NCBI RefSeq assembly: GCF_013608025.1
Contig: NZ_VDLV01000026.1
Location: forward strand, 1 to 64,000
Reading direction: 5' to 3'
DNA length: 64,000 nt
From: Pseudomonas brassicacearum subsp. neoaurantiaca
Lineage (GTDB): Bacteria > Pseudomonadota > Gammaproteobacteria > Pseudomonadales > Pseudomonadaceae
The notes under the pieces: generated by a model
What the model was told of the DNA's origin: nothing
The model's database searches: none
Seen by the model: the letters and a program-made list of their open reading frames with translations, nothing else
Position numbers and translations under genes: made by a program
Part shown: in pieces, positions 55,112-64,000 of the stretch
How positions within the stretch are numbered: the stretch's first letter is position 1
How the letters are laid out: each line of letters starts with the position of its first letter

Positions 55112-55516
55112 ATGAGCCTAGTAAAATTTATACAGTTTCCTGTGCTAGGCGATGAGCGCGGACAACTATACGTAATGGAAGGCGCGCGCAATATCCATTT
55201 TGATATTAAAAGAGCTTACTATTTAGTAGGAACCTTGAAGGGCGTATCTCGGGGTTTTCATGCGCACAAGGAGCTACAACAGATTGCTGTATGTGTGTCT
55301 GGAAGTTGTAAGATGCTTCTAGATGACGGAATACAACGAAGCCAAGTTATTTTAGATGAGCCGAACAAAGCAATATGCATAGATAAAATGGTTTGGCACG
55401 AAATGCACGATTTTACAAAGGATTGTGTGCTGTTGGTGCTGGCGAGTGATTATTATGATGAGTCAGATTATATCAGGAGTTATGAGGATTTTTTAAAGAG
55501 TGTCAATCATGACTGA
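55112..55516 (+). CDS. fdtA: dTDP-4-keto-6-deoxyglucose 3,4-ketoisomerase (FdtA/QdtA type)
   Basis: 134 residues from ATG 55112 (AGAGGT upstream). A single cupin domain with the characteristic [20 protein letters not shown] (paired catalytic His, ~residues 48-51) and a C-terminal helix region ([19 protein letters not shown]). The family moves the keto group of dTDP-4-keto-6-deoxyglucose from C4 to C3. The aminotransferase two genes on would then place an amino group at C3. Whether the product is the galacto (FdtA) or gluco (QdtA) form cannot be decided by eye. Three bases after wbpP; overlaps the next gene by eight bases. Confidence 0.85.
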   Translation: MSLVKFIQFPVLGDERGQLYVMEGARNIHFDIKRAYYLVGTLKGVSRGFHAHKELQQIAVCVSGSCKMLLDDGIQRSQVILDEPNKAICIDKMVWHEMHDFTKDCVLLVLASDYYDESDYIRSYEDFLKSVNHD

Positions 55517-55970
55517 AATTCATCCTCTTTCAGATGTAAAAAGTGTCCATATAGGCAAAAATACTCGCGTCTGGCAATACAGTGTGATTTTTGAAAACGC
55601 GATAATTGGGGAAGATTGCAATATATGTGCTCATACTCTTATTGAGTCGGACGTGATTATTGGAAGCAGAGTTACCGTCAAGTCCGGCGTTTTTATCTGG
55701 AACGGTGCCAGGATCGAGGACGATGTTTTTATAGGTCCTAACGTAACATTTACAAATGACTCCATGCCTAGGTCTAGAGTGTACCCTGACGCTTTTGAGG
55801 CTATCCACATTTGTAAGGGGGCGAGTATCGGGGCTAACGCTACATTGCTTCCTGGCATCAAAGTGGGTTCTTATTCAATGATCGGCGCTGGTGCGGTAGT
55901 CACACGTGATGTACCAGATTACGCTGTAGTAGTTGGTAATCCGGCGAAAATCACAAGGTATCTCAAATGA
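55509..55970 (+). CDS. Sugar N-acetyltransferase, hexapeptide-repeat (FdtC/QdtC/WbpD type)
   Basis: 153 residues from ATG 55509. It has left-handed beta-helix hexapeptide repeats ([37 protein letters not shown]) and the closing segment [13 protein letters not shown], all typical of acetyl-CoA-dependent sugar N-acetyltransferases. [12 protein letters not shown] with an Asn-Asp pair and [18 protein letters not shown] are diagnostic of the FdtC/WbpD branch. It should acetylate the 3-amino group of the dTDP-3-amino-3,6-dideoxyhexose made by the flanking FdtA and FdtB. Overlaps both neighbours by a few bases. Confidence 0.82.
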   Translation: MTEIHPLSDVKSVHIGKNTRVWQYSVIFENAIIGEDCNICAHTLIESDVIIGSRVTVKSGVFIWNGARIEDDVFIGPNVTFTNDSMPRSRVYPDAFEAIHICKGASIGANATLLPGIKVGSYSMIGAGAVVTRDVPDYAVVVGNPAKITRYLK

Positions 55971-57091
55971 AGGTTAATTTTCTAGATTTGAAACGTATAA
56001 ATGCTTCGATGTCCAATGAAGTTATCGAAGCTTGCGCCAGGGTTGTCGACTCTGGATGGTACATCAATGGATCCGAATTGACGAATTTTGAGCAAGAGTT
56101 TGCGGATTATTGCGGCGTAAAATATTGCATAGGGGTCGCTAACGGTCTAGATGCATTGACTTTGACTTTGCGTGCTTGGAAAAAGCTTGGGAAGTTAAAG
56201 AATGGCGATGAGGTTATCGTGCCCGCCAACACATATATCGCAACTATCTTGGCCGTAACTGAAAACGATTTGGTTCCTATTCTAGTGGAGCCCGATAATG
56301 AGACGTTTAATATATCGCCCGACCGAATTTTAGCTGCTATCACGAAAAAGACTCGCGCTATCATACCAGTTCATCTTTATGGCCAGCTTGCCGACATGCC
56401 AGAGATAGCTAGACTTGCTGCGGAGCATGGACTTCTCATATTAGAAGATTCTGCACAAGCGCATGGCGCGTGCTTTCAAGGGAAGAAAGCTGGGGCATGG
56501 GGCGACGCTTCTGGCTTTAGCTTTTATCCAGGGAAAAATCTTGGTGCCTTGGGAGATGGTGGGGCGGTTACGACCAACGATGAAACACTCGCAAGTACGC
56601 TAATTAGTCTTAGGAATTATGGCTCGGAGATAAAATATCACAATGAGATGAAAGGGGTTAACAGCCGATTAGATGAAATCCAAGCAGCTATTCTTCGGAT
56701 AAAGCTAAAATATCTTGATGGACACAATCAATTTCGGAGGGAGGTCGCGAATAGATATATCGCAGAAATTAAAAACGATCTGCTGCGCTTGCCTGTTGAA
56801 CAGTTTTCAACTTTGTCGAGAGATGCCCATGTCTGGCATGTGTTTGTTGTAAGATGCGCTAATCGAAAAATGTTTCAGGAACATCTTTCCTCTTACGGTG
56901 TGCAGACAATTATTCATTACCCGATTCCACCACATAAACAGCGAGCATTACCAGAGATGAGTCATTTGGTATTGCCCATAACTGAACGAATTCATGACGA
57001 GGTAGTAAGCCTTCCTATAGGTCCGTGCATGACACGTGAGGAAATAGACTTGGTCATACATGCGTGTAACGCATATTCCGCAGCTATTTAA
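55967..57091 (+). CDS. fdtB: Sugar 3-aminotransferase (DegT/DnrJ/EryC1 family, FdtB type)
   Basis: 374 residues, overlapping the acetyltransferase by four bases. Pyridoxal-phosphate Lys190 lies in [46 protein letters not shown] and EDSAQAHGA are the usual family blocks. Given the ketoisomerase and acetyltransferase beside it, it most likely makes the 3-amino sugar dTDP-Fuc3N or Qui3N with glutamate as donor. The dTDP-sugar precursor enzymes RmlA and RmlB are not in this window. Confidence 0.85.
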   Translation: MKVNFLDLKRINASMSNEVIEACARVVDSGWYINGSELTNFEQEFADYCGVKYCIGVANGLDALTLTLRAWKKLGKLKNGDEVIVPANTYIATILAVTENDLVPILVEPDNETFNISPDRILAAITKKTRAIIPVHLYGQLADMPEIARLAAEHGLLILEDSAQAHGACFQGKKAGAWGDASGFSFYPGKNLGALGDGGAVTTNDETLASTLISLRNYGSEIKYHNEMKGVNSRLDEIQAAILRIKLKYLDGHNQFRREVANRYIAEIKNDLLRLPVEQFSTLSRDAHVWHVFVVRCANRKMFQEHLSSYGVQTIIHYPIPPHKQRALPEMSHLVLPITERIHDEVVSLPIGPCMTREEIDLVIHACNAYSAAI

Positions 57092-57092
57092 C

Positions 57093-58337
57093 ATGAATTT
57101 GTTCAAAACAAGTGCATTAAGTGCGGTGTCGGTACTTGTACGTATATTGGTGATGCTTGGCCTAAACAAGGTTTTGGCAATCTACGTCGGACCAGGCGGT
57201 TACGCTTTAATTGGACAATTTCAAAACTTTATACAAATGGTGCTGTCGGTATCTGGCGGAGCGGTTAATACAGGGATAACAAAGTACACCTCTCAATATT
57301 ATGATAACAAGCCGAAGAGAGTTTCATTTTGGCGGGCAGGGATGACCATTACACTGTTAGCCTCCGGGATTACAGCTGTGGCGGTCGCTTTGATGAGTGA
57401 CTATTTAGCGATTTATTTGCTTCATGATGTGAGTTTTTCTGGGGTCTTTATTTGGCTATCCATAACGTTGGTACTATTCGCTCTAAATAATTTTCTTTTA
57501 GCGGTCTTGAATGGTAGGAAAGAGGTTGTTCGATACGTTTTATGCTCTGTAGCTGGGAACATATTTTCTTTAATCATAACCTTTGTTTTAGTCGTTAAGT
57601 TCGGTATTTACGGTGCCTTTGTCGCATTGGCTACTTATCAGTCAGTCACCTTATTCATCACTATATTTTTTTGCTGTAAATCGCAATGGCTCAGTTACGA
57701 TAATTTTATCGGCAGTGCAGATATTGGTTCGTTTAAGGCTCTGGGTTTGTATGCTGTAATGGCCCTAACTTCCGCTATATGCGTTCCACTTAGCCACATT
57801 TTTATCAGGAGTTTCTTAGGAGCCAATTTTGGTTTGGTCTCAGCAGGAATGTGGGAGGCGCTGTGGAGACTAAGTGCAACTTATCTCATGGTGATTACGG
57901 CGACATTAGCAGTATATTATCTTCCAAGACTCTCAGAGCTGAAGTCAAATGAAGAGATAAAGAATGAAATAATTAAAATATTGAAAATTGTACTTCCATT
58001 AGTTATGGCAATGGGGGTTCTGCTTTATCTACTAAGGGGTTTGGTAATAACGATATTATTTTCCAAAAGTTTTTTGCCCATGGAGGAGTTAATGGGCTGG
58101 CAACTTTTTGGAGATACATTCAAGGTTGCTAGCTGGATTCTAGGTTTTGTTCTCACCGCTAAAGCACTGTGGAAGCAGTATGTAGTAACTGAAATACTAT
58201 TTAGTCTTTCTTTTTGTCTTTTAGTTGTTTTCTTTCAGCCTTTAGGATTAAAGGGGGCTGTGGTAGCTCACGCTGTCAACTATTCCCTGCATTTGCTTGC
58301 TATGTTTTTGATATTGCGTAAGGAGAGGATTTTGTGA
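57093..58337 (+). CDS. wzx: O-antigen flippase Wzx
   Basis: 414 residues from ATG 57093, two bases after the fdtB stop. About twelve membrane helices in the MATE/MOP polysaccharide-exporter pattern (LGLNKVLAIYVGPGGYALIGQFQNF near the N-terminus and SGGAVNTGITKYTSQ are characteristic of WzxE-like members). It carries the lipid-linked O-unit from the cytoplasmic to the periplasmic face of the inner membrane for Wzy. Strongly AT-rich. Overlaps the following acyltransferase start (TGATG). Confidence 0.85.
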   Translation: MNLFKTSALSAVSVLVRILVMLGLNKVLAIYVGPGGYALIGQFQNFIQMVLSVSGGAVNTGITKYTSQYYDNKPKRVSFWRAGMTITLLASGITAVAVALMSDYLAIYLLHDVSFSGVFIWLSITLVLFALNNFLLAVLNGRKEVVRYVLCSVAGNIFSLIITFVLVVKFGIYGAFVALATYQSVTLFITIFFCCKSQWLSYDNFIGSADIGSFKALGLYAVMALTSAICVPLSHIFIRSFLGANFGLVSAGMWEALWRLSATYLMVITATLAVYYLPRLSELKSNEEIKNEIIKILKIVLPLVMAMGVLLYLLRGLVITILFSKSFLPMEELMGWQLFGDTFKVASWILGFVLTAKALWKQYVVTEILFSLSFCLLVVFFQPLGLKGAVVAHAVNYSLHLLAMFLILRKERIL

Positions 58338-58954
58338 TGCGTCCGACAATTAAATTTAAAAGACAATCCAGATCGTTGTTTGTCCGCATTGTTATAAAAA
58401 TTGTTCAAATTGTACGCGTGGCAATTTATAGGTATTTATATTCCACCAACAAAGCTACGTTGGTTGGTACTCAGTTTAGGCAGCCAGTGCAGTTAGTCGG
58501 TTCCGGGCAGATTTATATGAATAAGGTCGTCATTGGAGTTTGGCCATCACCTGGGTTCATTAACAACGTCGCGTATGTCGAAGCTAGGTCGTCTGGTGCC
58601 CGTGTGATAATCGGTGCAGGTACCACTATCAATAATGGATTGGTTATTATTGCTGATAAAGAAACGATCGAGATAGGAGAAAATTGTTTAATAGGTACGA
58701 ATGTTTATATCAGTGACTCCGACTTTCATGGGTTGGAGGTCAGCGAACGCCATAAAGGTGACCATCTTTGCGAATCAGTAGCAATATCAGATAATGTTTT
58801 CATAGGTAATGATGTCAAGATTCTCAAAGGAGTGTCGATTGGTGAGGGTGCTATTATAGCAAATAGCGCGGTGGTTACTAGGGATGTTGAACCTGGCTCT
58901 GTGTATGCGGGGATTCCTGCAAAACTTATAAGAAGGCTAGAGGGAAAATTATGA
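58337..58954 (+). CDS. Hexapeptide-repeat acyltransferase
   Basis: 205 residues from the ATG at 58337 (GTG three bases upstream is equally possible; GGAGAGG precedes both). The N-terminal ~60 residues are basic and unlike the core. The beta-helix begins near residue 85 (IIGAGTTINNGLVIIADKETIEIGENCLIGTNVYISDSDFHG) and ends in the usual VYAGIPAKLIRRLEGKL. It resembles WbbJ-type O-acetyltransferases, so an O-acetyl decoration or an N-acetyl step is likely. Stop overlaps the next start. Confidence 0.8.
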   Translation: MRPTIKFKRQSRSLFVRIVIKIVQIVRVAIYRYLYSTNKATLVGTQFRQPVQLVGSGQIYMNKVVIGVWPSPGFINNVAYVEARSSGARVIIGAGTTINNGLVIIADKETIEIGENCLIGTNVYISDSDFHGLEVSERHKGDHLCESVAISDNVFIGNDVKILKGVSIGEGAIIANSAVVTRDVEPGSVYAGIPAKLIRRLEGKL

Positions 58955-59874
58955 TTGTCGAGACACCGTTGGTATCGGTTATTGTGCCTTCTTACAATCA
59001 TAGTGCGTACATTCGTGAATGCGTTGAGAGTATTATCCAGCAAACGTATAGGAACATTGAGTTAATTATAATAGACGACGGGTCAACGGACCACTCTGAG
59101 CAAGTAATTGCTGAGCTTGCTGATCTATGTTCGGGTAGGTTTGTTCGATTTGAAGCAAGGCATCGTCCGAACCGCGGATTATGCGCAACTTTGAATGAGG
59201 CAGTTGAGTGGTGCCAAGGAAAATATTGCTCAATAATAGCGTCCGATGACTTAATGTTACCGCAAAAGACCTCGGTACAGGTTGAGTATTTAGAGATGAA
59301 CCCAAATTGCGCAGCTGTATTTGGTCAAGTCATAACTATTAACTCTATCTCGAAAGTTGTGCGCTCTAAAAAGCAAATAAAAAAAATCTATCATTTCGAA
59401 GATATTTTCTTGCATAAACATTCGCTCCCAGCACCTACCCAGATGATCAGAAGCGAAAACTTAAAAAATTCGGGAGGTTATCCAGCTTGGTTGATTATAG
59501 AAGATTGGTATATGTGGTTGAAACTCGCCTCTGATGGATCTACATTGGACAATATGGCAGTTGAAACTACCTTGTACCGGCGCCACACCGGTAACCTTTC
59601 GCGTAGAATTGAGAAAATGGCGCAGGGACGTTACGAGATATTAAACGGATATCGGCAACATCCTCTTTATGACTCCGCGATGGCCAATGCAATTTTAATG
59701 TCGGCTATAGATCTCCAAATATATGATAAAAAACATGCTATTAAACTTGCCGCGAAAGCGATCGGTAAGATGCCCTTTATTATAGTTCAGCTGCGCTTTT
59801 TTAAGTTTGTCGTAAAATTAATGTTGCCCAAGAAAAGAATGCAGAGATATTTCGAGGGTACACAAGTTGAATAA
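58951..59874 (+). CDS. Family 2 glycosyltransferase
   Basis: 307 residues. GT-A fold: PLVSVIVPSYNHSAYIRECVESIIQQTY start, nucleotide-binding DDGSTDHSE and the DxD-like SDDLMLP (~residues 92-98). A C-terminal ~90-residue basic/hydrophobic region may dock on the membrane. It should add one sugar of the O-unit using a nucleotide sugar donor; donor and linkage cannot be told. Overlaps neighbours at both ends (four and eight bases), so it is part of one operon. Confidence 0.85.
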   Translation: MIVETPLVSVIVPSYNHSAYIRECVESIIQQTYRNIELIIIDDGSTDHSEQVIAELADLCSGRFVRFEARHRPNRGLCATLNEAVEWCQGKYCSIIASDDLMLPQKTSVQVEYLEMNPNCAAVFGQVITINSISKVVRSKKQIKKIYHFEDIFLHKHSLPAPTQMIRSENLKNSGGYPAWLIIEDWYMWLKLASDGSTLDNMAVETTLYRRHTGNLSRRIEKMAQGRYEILNGYRQHPLYDSAMANAILMSAIDLQIYDKKHAIKLAAKAIGKMPFIIVQLRFFKFVVKLMLPKKRMQRYFEGTQVE

Positions 59875-61057
59875 GCTATTTCTGTTTTTTCTTTTTTTTC
59901 TAATTGTCTTTGATCTTCAGGTACCTTTTCTTCCTAACGGATGTGGAAGTTCTGTGATAGTGTTGATTTTGCTTTTGGTGATGGTTTTATTAAAAGGAAA
60001 ATTAAAAGTTTCCGGTCAGGTGTTTGGTTCGCTGTTCCCTTTGTTGCTGCTGCATCTGGCTGTTGCGCTGTTTGTCGTTTTAAGAGTGCTTTATGATAAA
60101 GGTGAGGAATTTCAAGTACTGTTGTCCGTTGGTAAGAGTGTCGTTGTATTTTTGGCGGTATTTCTTTTCTTTTTAATGTTCGAGCGTGCAGCGTATGCTG
60201 TTCCTGATTTGATAAAATCAGTGTTTTTATTCAATGCGTTAGTTTGTTTCGTCGCTGGAACAATTCCCTCTGTTCTTGAGGTGGTTCGATATTTCCAGTT
60301 TGATTCGAGCGCCACAGCTGTTATCACTTACAGGAATGCGTTTCTGTCGGGTTCAGGTTTTTTTTCGATCGGATCGGCCTATGGTTTGGTGACCTTTTTT
60401 CTTATTTATATATATATGGTTGAGCGAAGAGTGACTGATTTTACGACAGTCGCATCAATATTATTTATTTTTTCGGCTGGTTTCGTTGCGGCCCGTGTCT
60501 CTATGATAGGAATCGCACTTGCTGCTCCATTGCTGTTGCGTAGAAATTTTAGAATGTTCGTCAGGTCTAGCGTTGTTTTGATCGGCGCGGTAGTTATGTT
60601 TCTGACTGTGCCAGGTCTCGATAAATACAACTCTTGGTTATTTGAGTTTTTTTCAAGTGGTCTGCAATCATCTACGCTTGCTGTACTGTTGCAAGATATG
60701 TATTTTATTCCCGATATTAATACATTGGTTTTTGGTGATGGCAAATATGGTCTAAGTGGGGAGGTGTATTACGGGGGGAGCGATGTGGGTTATATGAGGA
60801 ACTTGTTTTTAGGGGGGGTTCCCTATGTTGCTCTGTTACTGGGCTTTCCTCTCTTCCTCCTGCTTGAAGCAAGGAAGCACAAAGCGATGCTGTGTTTTGG
60901 TAGTGTCATTATAATTTGTGCGTTTCATGCGAAAGGTGCATTCATATACAATAATGCGCAAGGTATGGCTGTATTTTACGCAATATATCTTCATGTTCGT
61001 TTGTCTAAAGAACGTATTGCAAGCGATGAGAATCTTACTGAGGTTAGATCGATATGA
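59867..61057 (+). CDS. wzy: O-antigen polymerase Wzy (candidate)
   Basis: 396 residues with about ten to eleven membrane helices and one larger loop (~residues 245-305; SSTLAVLLQDMYFIPDINTLVFGDGKYG...). Wzy proteins share little sequence, so the call rests on topology, the GDGKYGLSGE loop pattern, and the position between glycosyltransferase genes of a cluster that otherwise lacks a polymerase. It would join O-units in the periplasm. The coding sequence is extremely T-rich near the start (TTTTTCTTTTTTTTC). Confidence 0.75.
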   Translation: MNKLFLFFLFFLIVFDLQVPFLPNGCGSSVIVLILLLVMVLLKGKLKVSGQVFGSLFPLLLLHLAVALFVVLRVLYDKGEEFQVLLSVGKSVVVFLAVFLFFLMFERAAYAVPDLIKSVFLFNALVCFVAGTIPSVLEVVRYFQFDSSATAVITYRNAFLSGSGFFSIGSAYGLVTFFLIYIYMVERRVTDFTTVASILFIFSAGFVAARVSMIGIALAAPLLLRRNFRMFVRSSVVLIGAVVMFLTVPGLDKYNSWLFEFFSSGLQSSTLAVLLQDMYFIPDINTLVFGDGKYGLSGEVYYGGSDVGYMRNLFLGGVPYVALLLGFPLFLLLEARKHKAMLCFGSVIIICAFHAKGAFIYNNAQGMAVFYAIYLHVRLSKERIASDENLTEVRSI

Positions 61058-62154
61058 GAATCGCATTCGTTATCTCAGGGTTAGGTGTGGGAGGAGCCGA
61101 GGCCGTAGTTTGCACGTTAGCTGATTCGTTAGCATCCAAGGGGCATACAGTAAAAATATTCTATATGCGAGGAGAAGCGCTGGTCACGCCTTCCAACCCA
61201 AACGTGGAGCTAGTTGGTCTGGGCTTTAACTCTCTATTGTCAATGTTTCCGTCAGTCTTACGTTACGTATTTGAGATATACAAATTCAGGCCGGATTTGA
61301 TTCATAGTCATATGTTTCATGCAAATATTTTGGCGCGGGTGTGCGGTGCGCCTCTCTTTTCAAGCGCTCCCATTATATGCACCGCGCATAGTAATAACGA
61401 AGGCGGCAAACTGAGGATGCTAAGTTACCGAATTACCCATTTTCGGTGCGCGGCTTTTACAAGTGTCAGTGCTCAAGCAGCAAAAGAATATGAATATAAG
61501 AAGGCCGCGCCACAAAATAGTATCCTGGTTGTATCTAACCCTATAGACGCTTCGAAATTTTTTCTTGATGAAAATTCGCGAAAGAAGATGCGTAAGGTAT
61601 TAGATGCTGGAACCTCCAAGGTGTTGCTAGCGGTGGGTAGACTAGTGGAGGCGAAGGATTACCTTACGATGATTAAGGCTTTCAAGGGTGTCATAAGTGC
61701 ACAGCCTGAGGCTCGACTTTATATTGCTGGCGATGGGCCGCTAATGGCGGAAACTAAAAACTATGTAACAGAACTAGACCTAAATAATTATGTTTTTTTT
61801 CTCGGTAAGCGTCGCGACATACCTGCCCTGATGAATGCAGCTGATGTTTTTGTTCTCTCATCTGCATGGGAAGGATTTGGTCTCGTAGTGGCTGAGGCGA
61901 TGGCTACCGAGAAAGTTGTAGTTGCAACAGATTGTGGCGGCGTTAAGGAAGTAATGGGGTCTGTAGGATATTTGGTTCCCAAAAAAGATCCGTCTTCTTT
62001 ATCCGATGCCCTGCTTACCGCTTTATCTTTGCCGCCTGAGTCTGCAAAAAAAATGGGTGAAAAAGCAAGAGAGTCGGTTGTCGATAAATATAGCGTAGAG
62101 CGAATAGTTTCTTGCTGGCTAAAAGTTTATTCTGATGTGTCTGCGAGACTATAA
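61054..62154 (+). CDS. Family 4 glycosyltransferase
   Basis: 366 residues, GT-B fold. N-terminal SGLGVGGAEAVVCTLADSL (acceptor side), then AVGRLVEAKDYLTMIKAF, ARLYIAGDGPLMAE and the EX7E box EGFGLVVAE (~residues 271-279), all typical of GT4. It transfers a sugar, with retention, to the growing lipid-linked O-unit. Overlaps wzy by four bases. A short gap (52 bases) separates it from the next gene. Confidence 0.87.
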   Translation: MRIAFVISGLGVGGAEAVVCTLADSLASKGHTVKIFYMRGEALVTPSNPNVELVGLGFNSLLSMFPSVLRYVFEIYKFRPDLIHSHMFHANILARVCGAPLFSSAPIICTAHSNNEGGKLRMLSYRITHFRCAAFTSVSAQAAKEYEYKKAAPQNSILVVSNPIDASKFFLDENSRKKMRKVLDAGTSKVLLAVGRLVEAKDYLTMIKAFKGVISAQPEARLYIAGDGPLMAETKNYVTELDLNNYVFFLGKRRDIPALMNAADVFVLSSAWEGFGLVVAEAMATEKVVVATDCGGVKEVMGSVGYLVPKKDPSSLSDALLTALSLPPESAKKMGEKARESVVDKYSVERIVSCWLKVYSDVSARL

Positions 62155-62206
62155 ATTTTCTCAGCTTGTTAAGCAGCTATGGATTGGATGCGCGCCGGGA
62201 GGCGAA

Positions 62207-63343
62207 ATGAAGCGAGTTTTATTGTTGATTGTAAATGACCCTAAATACTTTTTATCGCATAGGTTGCCTATAGCTATAGAGGCGAGAGAAAAGGGATATG
62301 AGGTGCATGTGGCCAGTATCCAAAGTCCTGACGCGCAACGTATAGTTGATCTTGGTTTTGACTACCATACGATTTTGTTGGAAAGGGGGGGTATTAATCC
62401 GCTTCGTGAATTAAGCGCATTTTGGGGATTTGTTAAGCTGCTGTGGAAGTTGCGTCCGAATATTTTGCATTTGGTTACAACCAAGCCCGTTCTGTATGGC
62501 GGTATTGCGGCACGGGTGTCGCCTGTTGGTGGGGTCGTGTCAGCTATAGCTGGACTTGGCTCAGTTTATGTTGGTAGAGACCTTCGCTCAAGGAGTCTTG
62601 CTTCCATAATAAACGTTATGTATCGCCTTGCGCTGAAGGGCAAGAAAACACGGGTGATATTTCAGAATCCTTGCGATCGTGATTTAGTAGTGCAGATAAG
62701 CGGGATAAAAAATACCGATACGGTGTTAATAAAAGGATCTGGGGTTCTAATGGCATCATACCCGGATACTCCTGAGCCTAGTGGTCCTCTTGTTGTTACT
62801 TTTGCCGGTCGTTTTATACGAGATAAGGGTGTATATGAATTTATTGCCGCAGCGCGATTATTGAGGGTTAACTATCCGAATGTCGTATTTCAATTAGTAG
62901 GGGAGCTTGACAGCGGAAATCCAACCAGCCTTACAGAAGCCGAACTTGATTCGATTGTAGCTGAAAAAGTTGTACGATTATTGGGATATCAAACCGATAT
63001 GGCGAGGGTTTTCTCGAGCTCCCATGTCGTGGTATTACCATCCTATCGTGAAGGACTACCTAAGGTTCTCATTGAGGCGGCAGCCTGCGCGAGAGCTGTC
63101 GTCACAACGGATGTGCCTGGGTGCAGAGATGCTATCATTGCCGATAAGACAGGGCTGCTTGTACCCGTAAGGGACCATCATGCTTTGGCATCCTCAATTG
63201 AGAATCTGCTCTTAAACGACGCTCTTAGGCTTAGTATGGGAAGGGCAGGACGAGAGCTCGCAATGTCTGAATTTACTATCGAGAAGGTTGTCAGTATACA
63301 TATGGGTGTTTATGAGGCGATAGCATCAATGAGTGAGCGCTGA
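62207..63343 (+). CDS. Family 4 glycosyltransferase (WbpU-like)
   Basis: 378 residues from ATG 62207 (GGGAGG upstream; the longer frame from 62135 overlaps the previous gene). It contains FLSHRLPIAIEAREKGYEV, VTFAGRFIRDKGVYEF and the acceptor/donor box YREGLPKVLIEAAACAR (E...E, ~residues 285-301). It resembles PglA/WbpU-type transferases that often use GalNAc or N-acetylated sugars. It sits just before the WbpV-like epimerase gene, as wbpU does in the P. aeruginosa O6 cluster. Confidence 0.85.
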   Translation: MKRVLLLIVNDPKYFLSHRLPIAIEAREKGYEVHVASIQSPDAQRIVDLGFDYHTILLERGGINPLRELSAFWGFVKLLWKLRPNILHLVTTKPVLYGGIAARVSPVGGVVSAIAGLGSVYVGRDLRSRSLASIINVMYRLALKGKKTRVIFQNPCDRDLVVQISGIKNTDTVLIKGSGVLMASYPDTPEPSGPLVVTFAGRFIRDKGVYEFIAAARLLRVNYPNVVFQLVGELDSGNPTSLTEAELDSIVAEKVVRLLGYQTDMARVFSSSHVVVLPSYREGLPKVLIEAAACARAVVTTDVPGCRDAIIADKTGLLVPVRDHHALASSIENLLLNDALRLSMGRAGRELAMSEFTIEKVVSIHMGVYEAIASMSER

Positions 63344-63344
63344 G

Positions 63345-64000
63345 GTGAAAACTAAAATCGTTGTTACCGGATCTACCGGCTTTGTAGGTAGGGCATTAGC
63401 CGAATGCCTGATTTCTCATTCCGAATACGAGCTGTTATTGCCCGTTAGGAAAAATGTGAGTTTTTTTTCCGATAATATTCAAGTGTTACTGCCGGATCAA
63501 AATATGTATGCTCGGCCTATTCCTCTTGCTAACGTTCAAACTGTGGTGCATTTAGCTGGTAGGGCACATATTTTAGCTGATCATGCCCAGGACCCGCTAG
63601 ATGAGTTTCGTAAAATAAATGTCAAGGCTACTGTTGATTTGGCTCGGCAGTCCATCCTCGCAGGCGTTAAAAGATTTATATTTGTTAGCTCCATAGGTGT
63701 TAACGGTACGCAAACGATTGATGGCGCTTTTAACGAATCTTCAATACCTAATCCCTTGGCAGATTATGCAATTTCAAAATTGGAGGCTGAAAAGGCGTTG
63801 TGGGAACTGGTGAAGGGGAGTTCTATGGAGCTAGTTGTCATTCGTCCGCCCTTGGTTTACGCGGGACATGCTCCGGGCAATTTTAACCGTCTGCTGAAGT
63901 TGGTTTCGTTGGGACTGCCCTTGCCTTTTGCTTCTCTAAAGAATAGCAGGAGCATGATCGCGCTAGAAAATCTTGTAAGTTTTATTTGCCTATGCATAAA
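63345..64000 (+). CDS. NAD-dependent epimerase, WbpV-like (5' part)
   Basis: At least 218 residues from a GTG at 63345, one base past the preceding stop; it runs off the window. The extended-SDR loop VVTGSTGFVGRAL (~residues 6-18), the VHLAGRAHI segment, Ser of IFVSSIGVNG and YAISKLEAEKAL (Tyr/Lys) are seen. WbpV and similar epimerases act on UDP-GlcNAc/GalNAc or on 4-keto sugar intermediates. In P. aeruginosa such a gene is followed by the initiating transferase wbpL and by wbpM; this should be checked downstream. Confidence 0.8.
   Translation, partial: MKTKIVVTGSTGFVGRALAECLISHSEYELLLPVRKNVSFFSDNIQVLLPDQNMYARPIPLANVQTVVHLAGRAHILADHAQDPLDEFRKINVKATVDLARQSILAGVKRFIFVSSIGVNGTQTIDGAFNESSIPNPLADYAISKLEAEKALWELVKGSSMELVVIRPPLVYAGHAPGNFNRLLKLVSLGLPLPFASLKNSRSMIALENLVSFICLCI

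Noticed and set aside
52746..64000. A hidden phage-defence or toxin-antitoxin system in the AT-rich region
   Set aside because: Every long frame there is explained by sugar synthesis, transport, polymerisation or transfer functions; no nuclease, toxin or ATPase motif was found.

Overview
The window is a chromosomal segment of a Pseudomonas, most probably of the P. fluorescens complex. Three things support this: GC-rich housekeeping genes whose order matches two well-known Pseudomonas gene blocks; three families of short extragenic palindromes typical of that group (cores GTGGCGAGGGAGCTTGCTCC, GTGGGAGCGAGCTTGCTCGC and a GTAGGAGCTG type); and genus-typical genes such as the N-acetylglutaminylglutamine amide (NAGGN) operon, mupP, rbdA and undA. 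No tRNA, rRNA, CRISPR array, complete insertion sequence or prophage was recognised.

Layout. 0-4 kb: end of a cytochrome c maturation operon (ccmF-ccmG-ccmH-ccmI) and a small lipoprotein. 4-10 kb: speE, an LTA-synthase-like sulfatase, a DUF3309 micro-protein, an SDR, a YnfA-like membrane protein, and a CsrA/Rsm paralogue that overlaps a convergent UPF0270 gene. 10-15 kb (minus strand): three NAGGN osmoprotectant genes. 15-22 kb: mnmC, polyphosphate:AMP phosphotransferase, a thiolase, a small DUF6316-like gene and an EamA transporter. 22-32 kb: fumC, a DUF2059 protein, BolA, trhO, a DsbA-like protein, an ABC exporter, an RbdA-like c-di-GMP protein, and next to it undA, the 1-undecene-forming oxidative decarboxylase usually annotated as 'TenA family'. 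31.6-32.2 kb: a tandem array of 134-bp palindrome units. 32-38 kb: a diguanylate cyclase, yciK-like SDR, mupP, ubiG, MTA deaminase (minus strand) and mtnA (plus strand). 38.8-51 kb: gyrA and the mixed-function supraoperon serC-pheA-hisC-tyrA/aroA-cmk-rpsA, then ihfB and a LapA-domain protein. 51.3-64 kb: wzz and an AT-rich O-antigen cluster.

The O-antigen cluster starts at the place known in P. aeruginosa, just after rpsA-ihfB, and reads on past the window end. Its genes predict synthesis of UDP-GalNAc(A) (wbpO, wbpP) and a dTDP-3-acetamido-3,6-dideoxyhexose (fdtA/fdtC/fdtB type), a Wzx flippase, a Wzy polymerase, a second acyltransferase, three glycosyltransferases and the start of a WbpV-like epimerase. 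Base composition changes sharply near 51.1 kb, and the palindromes so frequent upstream stop at 41.8 kb; both fit a horizontally exchanged locus. A strong terminator separates wzz from the sugar genes. A GC-rich 200-bp leader holding a TATAAT box, a palindrome and an ops-like GGCGGTA element precedes wbpO.

The most noteworthy observations are undA beside rbdA, nested palindromes (one family apparently inserted inside another) at two sites, the 134-bp tandem array at a synteny junction, three consecutive hairpins in the rpsA leader, the divergent CsrA paralogue with ANGGA sites in its own leader, and the unexplained GC-rich leader/ORF before the O-antigen genes. Comparisons with named homologues rest on recalled family knowledge; no database search was run.
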